This document shows positions 1-5,229 of a stretch of DNA of 7,039 nucleotides, one piece after another. A model generated the notes under the pieces. That model saw only the letters and a list, made by a program, of their open reading frames with translations. It was not told the origin of the DNA and did not search any database. Each line of letters starts with the position of its first letter. Within the stretch, counting starts at the first letter, position 1. Both the position numbers and the translations under genes were made by a program. Source of the DNA: Spirochaetia bacterium (GTDB taxonomy: Bacteria > Spirochaetota > Spirochaetia > JABMQR01); contig JADHUD010000125.1 in the NCBI GenBank assembly GCA_016784705.1, forward strand, positions 1-7,039. Direction: 5' to 3'.

Positions 1-31
1 GATATGCTGACAGAATATTCAGTATCTGCCC

Positions 32-60
32 TTTCCTTTTCTACATTTTACCTATATATT
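32..60 (+). promoter_or_regulatory. Weak promoter candidate for trxA
   Basis: A -10-like hexamer TATATT lies at 55-60. Seventeen bases upstream sits only a poor -35 match (TTTCCT, 32-37). Transcription from here would give a leader of about 60 bases that includes the hairpin at 87-103. The -10 element matches 5 of 6 consensus positions and the -35 only about 3 of 6, so this is tentative. The true promoter could lie left of the window. Confidence 0.25.
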
Positions 61-86
61 AACTCCATAACCTAACAAGAAAAAAA

Positions 87-103
87 ATACTGGGAAACAG
101 TAT
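87..103 (+). promoter_or_regulatory. Perfect inverted repeat in the trxA leader
   Basis: ATACTG (87-92) and CAGTAT (98-103) are perfect reverse complements around a 5-base GGAAA centre. The element ends 12 bases before the trxA Shine-Dalgarno sequence. In RNA it would make a short stem of six pairs. In DNA it could be a dyad operator. A third copy of the half-site, CAGTAT, lies at 20-25. No T-run follows, so it is not a terminator. Its function is not known from sequence. Confidence 0.45.
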
Positions 104-115
104 ACGTGATAGAGT

Positions 116-123
116 GAGGAGAG
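116..123 (+). promoter_or_regulatory. Ribosome-binding site that fixes the trxA start
   Basis: GAGGAGAG contains AGGAG at 117-121, seven bases before the ATG at 129. This favours ATG 129 over the in-frame GTG at 114. The GTG overlaps the start of this element and has no comparable site of its own upstream. Confidence 0.85.
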
Positions 124-128
124 AATAT

Positions 129-449
129 ATGAGTGAAATTACTTTAACGGCAGGAAATTTCGAGGAAGAAGTGTTAAAATCTGACAAACCAGTCCTTGTG
201 GACTTTTGGGCAGCATGGTGCATGCCCTGTAAAATGATTGGACCGATTGTTTCGGAAATTGCGGAAGCTCATTCCGACAAAGTAAAAGTAGGAAAACTGA
301 ATGTTGATGAGCAAGGTGAAATAGCACAAAAATATAATATTATCAGTATTCCTTCACTGCTTGTATTTAAAGATGGCGAAGTTGTTAACCAGAGAGTTGG
401 TGCAGGTTCCAGACAGATGATTGAGGGGTTGGTAGCCGAATATCTTTAA
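129..449 (+). CDS. trxA: Thioredoxin with a CMPC active site
   Basis: A 106-residue single-domain thioredoxin, a cytoplasmic dithiol-disulfide oxidoreductase that reduces protein disulfides and is recharged by thioredoxin reductase. Length matches the family (E. coli TrxA is about 108). The fold is easy to follow: a buried Asp (D25) in VDFWAAW, the redox pair C31-M-P-C34 followed by K35, the lysine of the KLNVD strand (K56), and the cis-proline P75 in SIPSLLVF, then a KDGE turn. There is no signal peptide or extra domain. Two differences from the classic protein are visible: the active site is WCMPC instead of WCGPC, and Ser follows the cis-Pro where Thr is usual. Both could tune redox potential or substrate choice, which is inference. 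No reductase gene lies next to it. It has its own leader and terminator, so it is probably monocistronic. The identification is secure; its specific partners are unknown. Confidence 0.95.
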   Translation: MSEITLTAGNFEEEVLKSDKPVLVDFWAAWCMPCKMIGPIVSEIAEAHSDKVKVGKLNVDEQGEIAQKYNIISIPSLLVFKDGEVVNQRVGAGSRQMIEGLVAEYL

Positions 450-475
450 TGTGAAACCGCCTCAAATGATAGAAG

Positions 476-505
476 AAAACTGCCGTTTAGAGATGGCAGT
501 TTTTT
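476..505 (+). terminator. Rho-independent terminator after trxA, probably bidirectional
   Basis: A 9-bp perfect stem pairs AAAACTGCC (476-484) with GGCAGTTTT (495-503) around a 10-base loop, and the T-run 500-505 follows. It starts 26 bases after the trxA stop. Read on the - strand the same hairpin ends in TTTTCTTCT, 27 bases beyond the stop of the convergent lipoprotein gene, so it can plausibly end both transcripts. Confidence 0.88.
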
Positions 506-530
506 GTTTGTCCAGCAAAAAAATCCCGAT

Positions 531-1592
531 TCAGGGCGAATATACACCTTCAAAATTTGTTTCACCGAATGTTGATTTGCCGGTTGGAACAATATACCAG
601 TCCTCACGTGAGTCAGTATCAGTATCAGGACTTATGCGGCACATGGAGCGGGTGGCAGTTGAATCGTCCGGATTAATACCATCTTCTGGGGTAATATCTA
701 AACCTGAGGAATTCCAACCCTTCTGATCAGCCAGCATAACCACTCTGTCAAGTAAAGCTCTGCTGCCGAATCCTTTATAGTTTGTATCTGAGTCTGAAGT
801 CCGGTTACTGTAGAGAACCGCATCCATCAAATCTCCCTGTGGAGAGGTGTAAAGACTGATAATTCCATTATTACCGGATAATCCTTCTCCCGACTCTATC
901 CATACATCCCATGCTGTATCAGAAGCAAACTCTGACTGCGATTCAGAGATGGAAAGTGTCTCAGACACAGAGCTGCCGGCCTCTTTCCCGCAATGTATAA
1001 CAATAATATCACCTTTTATAACCTCTATAGGCGGTAAAATAACACGCTGATTTCTATCAAATTTTACCCCGTCGCAGAAAGTAATTCCTGCAGTGTTTCC
1101 AGCACTTAAAGCAATCAATTCGACCCGGTCCGGGTGTGCGGAAGAACCCTGAGTGGTAAATTCGTTGATAACCATTTTTGGGATAGAATCATTCCATCCA
1201 TATACAGCAGCTGAGAAAAACAAGGTGTTACCGGCGGGATCCTTAACCTCTCCTTCGATGATACAACGGGTACCGGGGGGAATACTGGTCTCTGTATAGA
1301 TGCAGAGGGACTCTTTTTGCTCACCGTATTCACCAATTTCAGAGATAGTAATTCTTTCAATGTCGATTGGAGGCAAGAACCTGATACTGTTTTGTACCGG
1401 TATAATAACTTCTGAAAATTCTAAGATAAAACAGTTTTCCGATATTGTTTCGGCCCCAAGAATTATAGGGGGGTGCATATCGGAATTTATCAATTCCCGA
1501 TACCCGCTCAGGGGAGTGCAGCTGCATAAAAGCATAAGAAGTATGACTGGTATGCAGCTTTTTGTCTCTTTTTTCAGGATAAAATATTTCAT
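531..1592 (-). CDS. Secreted lipoprotein with Ig-like and lamin-tail-like domains
   Basis: A 353-residue predicted lipoprotein of unknown function. The N-terminus has basic residues (K7, K8, K11), a hydrophobic stretch (about 14-22) and a lipobox LCSC with the lipidated cysteine at C25. This fits export and anchoring at the cell envelope; the lipobox is somewhat relaxed. Residues 42-132 look like a bacterial Ig-like domain, with alternating beta-strand hydrophobics and a DPAGN turn at 119-123. Residues 139-270 resemble a lamin-tail domain: the opening MVINEF and RVELIAL, then an INGSL-like strand NNGIISLY followed by SPQGDLMDAVLY. The tail (312-346) has the features often seen after such domains: an R-rich strand (CRISP), a DTDSREDW patch and a closing STFGETN. 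No catalytic motif is visible. Codon use looks like its neighbours. The start is supported by AAAGGA at 1599-1604, six bases before the ATG. Domain calls rest on motif reading only. Confidence 0.8.
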   Translation of the reverse strand: MKYFILKKETKSCIPVILLMLLCSCTPLSGYRELINSDMHPPIILGAETISENCFILEFSEVIIPVQNSIRFLPPIDIERITISEIGEYGEQKESLCIYTETSIPPGTRCIIEGEVKDPAGNTLFFSAAVYGWNDSIPKMVINEFTTQGSSAHPDRVELIALSAGNTAGITFCDGVKFDRNQRVILPPIEVIKGDIIVIHCGKEAGSSVSETLSISESQSEFASDTAWDVWIESGEGLSGNNGIISLYTSPQGDLMDAVLYSNRTSDSDTNYKGFGSRALLDRVVMLADQKGWNSSGLDITPEDGINPDDSTATRSMCRISPDTDTDSREDWYIVPTGKSTFGETNFEGVYSP

Positions 1593-1598
1593 GTGAAT

Positions 1599-1604
1599 TC
1601 CTTT
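1599..1604 (-). promoter_or_regulatory. Ribosome-binding site of the lipoprotein gene
   Basis: The - strand reads AAAGGA followed by six bases and ATG at 1592. It supports this start, which gives a complete lipoprotein signal peptide. Confidence 0.75.
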
Positions 1605-1653
1605 AATGGGAGTATTGAAATTAATACAGAGGTCCTATTAGTTATTACTTGGA

Positions 1654-1681
1654 AATATATGAAAAAAATTCAAAAATTCAC
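1654..1681 (-). promoter_or_regulatory. Weak promoter candidate for the lipoprotein gene
   Basis: On the - strand a TATATT hexamer (1654-1659) matches the -10 consensus at 5 of 6 positions. The best -35 candidate, GTGAAT, sits 16 bases upstream and is poor. The region is very rich in A and T, so chance matches are expected. It would give a leader of about 55 bases. Confidence 0.25.
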
Positions 1682-1707
1682 TATAATTATTACGGATACT
1701 GAAAACT

Positions 1708-1750
1708 GCCAGAATTAAACGGCCAGAATCAACCTGTGAAATGACCTGTG
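1708..1750. repeat. Two pairs of short direct repeats in the divergent intergenic region
   Basis: GCCAGAAT occurs at 1708-1715 and 1722-1729, 14 bases apart, each followed by a pyrimidine and AA. ACCTGTG occurs at 1732-1738 and 1744-1750, 12 bases apart. They sit just upstream of the glmS -35 candidate and between two divergent genes. That is a sensible place for regulator binding, but no known operator is recognised. Confidence 0.4.
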
Positions 1751-1762
1751 GTTTTACTATCA

Positions 1763-1791
1763 TTGCATTATTGAATTGTTTCTGTGATAAT
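1763..1791 (+). promoter_or_regulatory. Probable sigma-70-type promoter of glmS
   Basis: TTGCAT (1763-1768) and GATAAT (1786-1791) are 17 bases apart, and TG one base before the -10 (1783-1784) makes an extended -10. Transcription would begin near 1798, giving a leader of about 57 bases. This is the best promoter match in the window. The expected start lies just before the first AGGAG at 1804. Confidence 0.6.
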
Positions 1792-1813
1792 AAAGCATAA
1801 AAAAGGAGAAATA

Positions 1814-1867
1814 GTGCGTCAAATGTTCTTAAATAATCTTGGAGGAATAGAAATATGTGCGGAATAG
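1814..1867 (+). CDS. Possible 17-codon leader ORF overlapping the glmS start
   Basis: A GTG at 1814 has AGGAG at 1804-1808, five bases upstream, and opens a 17-codon frame that ends at TAG 1865-1867. It overlaps the first 13 bases of glmS in a different frame. The encoded peptide (MRQMFLNNLGGIEICAE if GTG is read as Met) resembles nothing I recognise. The evidence is a good ribosome site in the right place directly after the predicted transcription start. It may simply be chance in a purine-rich leader. If translated, it could affect glmS by translational coupling. Confidence 0.25.
   Translation: MRQMFLNNLGGIEICAE
1841..1845 (+). promoter_or_regulatory. Ribosome-binding site of glmS
   Basis: GGAGG lies nine bases before the ATG at 1855. 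It fixes the start, which must place cysteine at position 2 for the enzyme to work. Confidence 0.85.
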
Positions 1868-3678
1868 TTGGATATTGCGGGTACAGACCTGCGTCTGTTG
1901 TGCTTCTAGAGGGGCTGAAACGACTAGAATATCGGGGATATGATTCAGCCGGAATATGTGTGGGAACAGGAAATAAATTTGAGCTGCTTAAAAAGAGAGG
2001 GAAAATCAGAGAACTGAATGAGCTGGTGGGTAAGAGAACCCTTGGGGATTTCGGAATAGGACATACACGCTGGGCAACACATGGTGAGGCGAATGACCGC
2101 AATGCTCATCCGCATACCAGTGCATCAGGAGATGTTGTACTGGTTCATAACGGAATAATAGAGAATTATGCTGAATTAAAAAAAGAGTTTGAATCTTCCG
2201 GTCAGATATTTCAGAGTGAAACGGATACGGAAGTAATAGCCTTTATGATAGAAGATGCGTATAAAGGAAATTTGGAGAACGCAGTTCGTGAAGTTCTTCC
2301 CCTGCTGAAAGGGACCTATGGAATTGCTGTTATTCATAAAAATGAACCGGGAAAAATCGTTGGCGCCAGAAATGGATCTCCTCTGGTTCTTGGAATTGGT
2401 GAACACGAGATGTTTCTAGCATCAGATGTAACCGCGATACTTGCGTATACCAAGGATGCAGTCTACTTGAATGATGGAGAGCTTGTATCAATTACAAAAG
2501 ATGGTTATCGGACCTTTGATATTAATGATACGATAATTCAAAAGCAGGTTGAGCAGATCAGCTGGGAATTGGAGCAGATTGAAAAGAGAGGGTTCAAACA
2601 TTTCATGCAGAAAGAGATTCATGAACAAGTTGAATCCATATCGAGGGCTTTCCAGGGCCGTTTGAATAAAGAGTCTGCAACCGGACATCTGGGTGGTCTG
2701 AATATGCTTCCGAATGAACTCCTTGGTGTCAGGAGGGTTATCATAATGGCTGCAGGTACTTCGTATCATGCCGGAATGATTGGTGCATATTTAATTGAAA
2801 AATTAGCCAGAATCCCTGCTTCTGCAGAACTCTCTTCTGAAATCAGGTATAAAAATCCGGTTGTTGAGCATGATTCTCTCTATTTTGTAGTTTCACAATC
2901 AGGCGAAACCGCTGATACCCTGCAGGCTATGAGAGAAATTCAAAGGAAAGGCGGAAAGGTGCTGGGGTTATGTAATGTTGTAGGTTCAACTATAGCAAGA
3001 GAGTCCGACGGCGGAGTCTATCTTCACTCAGGCCCCGAAATTGCTGTAGCTTCTACAAAAGCATTTACTTCTCAGTTGGCAGTATTATATGTTCTGGCAT
3101 TAAGTCTGGCTAGAATGAGGCATCTTTCCATTGAAGACGGCCTTAAAATTATCAATGCTCTCGAGGTGCTCCCGGAAAAGATCTCAAGTATACTCAAGCA
3201 AACAGCGCATATTGAGGCTCTTGCTGAGAAATATCATAGATATGAAAATTTTCTGTTTCTCGGCAGGGGAATGAATTACCCGGTTGCTATGGAGGGAGCA
3301 CTGAAGCTCAAAGAAATTTCATACATCCATGCAGAAGGGTATAGTGCAGCAGAGATTAAACACGGACCTATTGCTCTTATCAACGAGAATACACCCAGTT
3401 TTTTTCTTGTACCGGACGATTTGCTTCGGGATAAAGTAATTACAAATATGAAAGAGGTTAAGGCAAGGAAAGGCAAGCTGATTGCTGTGGCCGTTGAGGG
3501 AGATCTGGAGATTGCCGGAATTGCCGATGATGTTATTTATATTCCCCATACCGAAGAAATTATGTATCCTTTTCTTATGGTTCTGCCAACCCAGCTTTTT
3601 GCCTATTATTGTGCAATTAAACTGGGCCGGGATGTTGATCAGCCGCGGAATCTGGCAAAAAGTGTTACAGTGGAGTAA
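1855..3678 (+). CDS. glmS: Glutamine-fructose-6-phosphate aminotransferase (isomerizing)
   Basis: A 607-residue cytoplasmic enzyme that makes glucosamine-6-phosphate from fructose-6-phosphate and glutamine, the entry step to UDP-GlcNAc and so to peptidoglycan and lipopolysaccharide. Length matches E. coli GlmS (609). The N-terminal Ntn glutaminase domain (about 2-230) shows the nucleophile C2 in MCGIVGY, RWATHGE (72-78), the oxyanion pair N99-G100 and D124 in SETDTEV. The first SIS domain (about 288-420) carries AAGTSYHAG and the sugar-phosphate loop SQSGETADT (347-355), with STKAFTSQ at 400-407. The second SIS domain (about 455-600) has GRGMNYPVAMEGALKLKE and the isomerase residues E487, H503 and, near the C-terminus, K602 in LAKSVTVE. 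All key residues are present, so the enzyme should be active. No glmS ribozyme is visible upstream, unlike in many Firmicutes. Control may instead act at the promoter or through the leader ORF. Confidence 0.98.
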   Translation: MCGIVGYCGYRPASVVLLEGLKRLEYRGYDSAGICVGTGNKFELLKKRGKIRELNELVGKRTLGDFGIGHTRWATHGEANDRNAHPHTSASGDVVLVHNGIIENYAELKKEFESSGQIFQSETDTEVIAFMIEDAYKGNLENAVREVLPLLKGTYGIAVIHKNEPGKIVGARNGSPLVLGIGEHEMFLASDVTAILAYTKDAVYLNDGELVSITKDGYRTFDINDTIIQKQVEQISWELEQIEKRGFKHFMQKEIHEQVESISRAFQGRLNKESATGHLGGLNMLPNELLGVRRVIIMAAGTSYHAGMIGAYLIEKLARIPASAELSSEIRYKNPVVEHDSLYFVVSQSGETADTLQAMREIQRKGGKVLGLCNVVGSTIARESDGGVYLHSGPEIAVASTKAFTSQLAVLYVLALSLARMRHLSIEDGLKIINALEVLPEKISSILKQTAHIEALAEKYHRYENFLFLGRGMNYPVAMEGALKLKEISYIHAEGYSAAEIKHGPIALINENTPSFFLVPDDLLRDKVITNMKEVKARKGKLIAVAVEGDLEIAGIADDVIYIPHTEEIMYPFLMVLPTQLFAYYCAIKLGRDVDQPRNLAKSVTVE

Positions 3679-3681
3679 TTG

Positions 3682-3705
3682 AGTCAATTAATAAAATTGA
3701 CTTTT
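3682..3705 (+). terminator. Weak hairpin after glmS (possible partial terminator)
   Basis: AGTCAATT (3682-3689) pairs perfectly with AATTGACT (3695-3702) around an AATAA loop, and only a short T-run (up to 3705) follows. The stem is A/T-rich, so termination would be inefficient and argH could be reached by readthrough. Confidence 0.4.
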
Positions 3706-3737
3706 GAAGTTTTTGAAGCTTTTGAAGTTTTTGATGA
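3702..3737 (+). repeat. 9-bp tandem repeat, about four copies, between glmS and argH
   Basis: Units are TTTTGAAGT (3702-3710), TTTTGAAGC (3711-3719), TTTTGAAGT (3720-3728) and a degenerate TTTTGATGA (3729-3737). This is a minisatellite-like array prone to slippage. It lies upstream of the argH ribosome-binding site, so copy number could alter spacing within the transcript. Confidence 0.85.
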
Positions 3738-3758
3738 AAAATGCGTGAATTACTAATT

Positions 3759-3762
3759 GGAG
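3759..3762 (+). promoter_or_regulatory. Ribosome-binding site of argH
   Basis: GGAG lies nine bases before the ATG at 3772. The resulting N-terminus (MAKLWDKGYSVN) matches the usual ArgH beginning. Confidence 0.7.
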
Positions 3763-3771
3763 AGTGACTGA

Positions 3772-5166
3772 ATGGCAAAATTGTGGGATAAAGGGTACTC
3801 CGTGAATGCTCTGATCGAAGAGTTTACCGTGGGAAATGACTGGGAGCTGGATCAGAATCTGGTGACCTCGGACTGCGCAGCAAGTGCAGCCCATGCAGAG
3901 ATGCTGGAATCCATAGGGGTACTTGAACCAGAAGAAAAAGAGCTTCTGTTTGCCGGGCTGGCAGACATTATAAAAAAAGCTGATGACGGCACATTTTCCA
4001 TCACTCGGGAGAATGAAGACTGCCACACAGCCATTGAAAACTACTTAACAGAGACCTGCGGTGAAGCCGGTAAAAAAATACATACCGGACGCAGCAGGAA
4101 TGATCAAATCCAGACAGCCCTGAGAATCTGGATGCGTGATTTTCTTTTTTCCTGTATAGAATCTTCGATAAAGCTGATTGATGCAGCGGCTGAATTTGCC
4201 GGTAAACATGCAATGATCCCCATGCCCGGCCGTACGCATATGCAGATTGCCATGCCCTCTTCAATTGGACTGTGGGCTGGTGCTTACGCTGAAGAGTTAA
4301 GCGATGAGACGGCACATCTTTTCTCCCTTCTTGAGTTGATTGATCAATCTCCTTTAGGCTCTGCTGCCAGCTATGGGGTACCGCTTCCTTTAGACAGGGA
4401 GATGACAGCTGAACTCCTGGGTTTTAAAAAAGTGCAGATTAATGTTTTATATGCAAATAATTCACGGGGAAAATTTGAGGCAATGGTAACCGATGGTCTG
4501 GATTACATCTGTTTGACACTCAGTAAAATTGCTCAGGATTTGATACTCTACTCTATGCCTGAATTTGGGTATTTCAGCCTGCCGAAAGAGCTCTGTACAG
4601 GATCCAGCATTATGCCGCAGAAAAAAAATCCGGATGTCTTTGAACTTATCAGATCCCGTTCCGCACTGGTTTCAGCATGTTCTGTTCAGATAAAAAATAT
4701 TATACGGTCTTTGCCTTCAGGATATAACAGAGACTTTCAGGACACCAAAGGAGCCTTTCTCAGCGCAGCGTATGCTGCGTACAACTCTATTGAGATAATG
4801 AGGATCTGTTTTGAACAGCTTGAAGTACATCCTGACAGACTGAGAAAAGCTTTTACCCCTGAAATATTTGCTACTGACCAGGCTCTGGAAGCAGTACTTT
4901 CCGGTAAGAGTTTCCGGGATGCCTATAAATTGGTAGGTAATGATCTGGGATCTGTTGCTGCAGGGAATCCGGATACCATAATCAACACAAGGACTTCCAC
5001 GGGAACAACCGGCAATCTTCTCCTTGGAAAGGTTAGCAAAGAGACCAGGCGCCAGGCTTTGGCATTGCAGAAGAGAAGGGCTGCAGTTGATACCGCTTTG
5101 ATTAAATTATTGGGAGAGCGTGAACGGGTTATGTTTTTCCGGCCCGGATCCTCTGCCAGGACATAA
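3772..5166 (+). CDS. argH: Argininosuccinate lyase
   Basis: A 464-residue cytoplasmic enzyme of the fumarase/aspartase superfamily that splits argininosuccinate into arginine and fumarate, the last step of arginine synthesis; active sites form between subunits of a homotetramer. Length fits the family (E. coli about 457). Visible motifs are EEFTVGNDWELD (16-27), the substrate loop TGRSRNDQ (105-112), H156 in PGRTHMQIAMP, GSAASYGVPLPLDRE (196-210), the flexible signature loop GSSIMPQKKNPD (277-288) with the catalytic serine, and LPSGYNRDFQ (314-323). The YGVPLPLDRE and LPSGYNRD forms resemble the Bacteroidetes-type branch more than the E. coli one; this is from memory. The residue before TH is Arg where Tyr is usual. 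No argG or other arginine gene is adjacent. The residues after about 448 exceed what the family needs, and the 3' end may hide a frameshift (see findings). It may be co-transcribed with glmS, 93 bases upstream. Confidence 0.92.
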   Translation: MAKLWDKGYSVNALIEEFTVGNDWELDQNLVTSDCAASAAHAEMLESIGVLEPEEKELLFAGLADIIKKADDGTFSITRENEDCHTAIENYLTETCGEAGKKIHTGRSRNDQIQTALRIWMRDFLFSCIESSIKLIDAAAEFAGKHAMIPMPGRTHMQIAMPSSIGLWAGAYAEELSDETAHLFSLLELIDQSPLGSAASYGVPLPLDREMTAELLGFKKVQINVLYANNSRGKFEAMVTDGLDYICLTLSKIAQDLILYSMPEFGYFSLPKELCTGSSIMPQKKNPDVFELIRSRSALVSACSVQIKNIIRSLPSGYNRDFQDTKGAFLSAAYAAYNSIEIMRICFEQLEVHPDRLRKAFTPEIFATDQALEAVLSGKSFRDAYKLVGNDLGSVAAGNPDTIINTRTSTGTTGNLLLGKVSKETRRQALALQKRRAAVDTALIKLLGERERVMFFRPGSSART

Positions 5167-5229
5167 AAGAGCTGTTTGAAAATCGGATGTACAACCTGAC
5201 TGTTACGAACGATGAATTTAATCGGTTTT

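Noticed and set aside
114..128. GTG at 114 as the trxA start
   Set aside because: It overlaps the start of the Shine-Dalgarno element that serves ATG 129, and the five extra residues are not typical of thioredoxin.
451..726. 91-codon + strand ORF after trxA
   Set aside because: It runs through the terminator and antisense to the lipoprotein gene, has no ribosome site, and its sequence is a shadow of the real gene.
1593..1854. glmS ribozyme in the glmS leader
   Set aside because: A GGCCAGAATC string faintly recalls the ribozyme core, but it lies upstream of the predicted promoter and the rest of the conserved core and pairing elements are not present.
4764..4779. Hairpin CGCAGC-GTAT-GCTGCG
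   Set aside because: It lies inside argH and is explained by alanine codons on both sides of a tyrosine; no sign of a separate role.
5167..5229. Terminator between argH and the convergent transporter gene
   Set aside because: There is a TTTTTT run near 5225-5231, but no stable stem stands directly before it on either strand.
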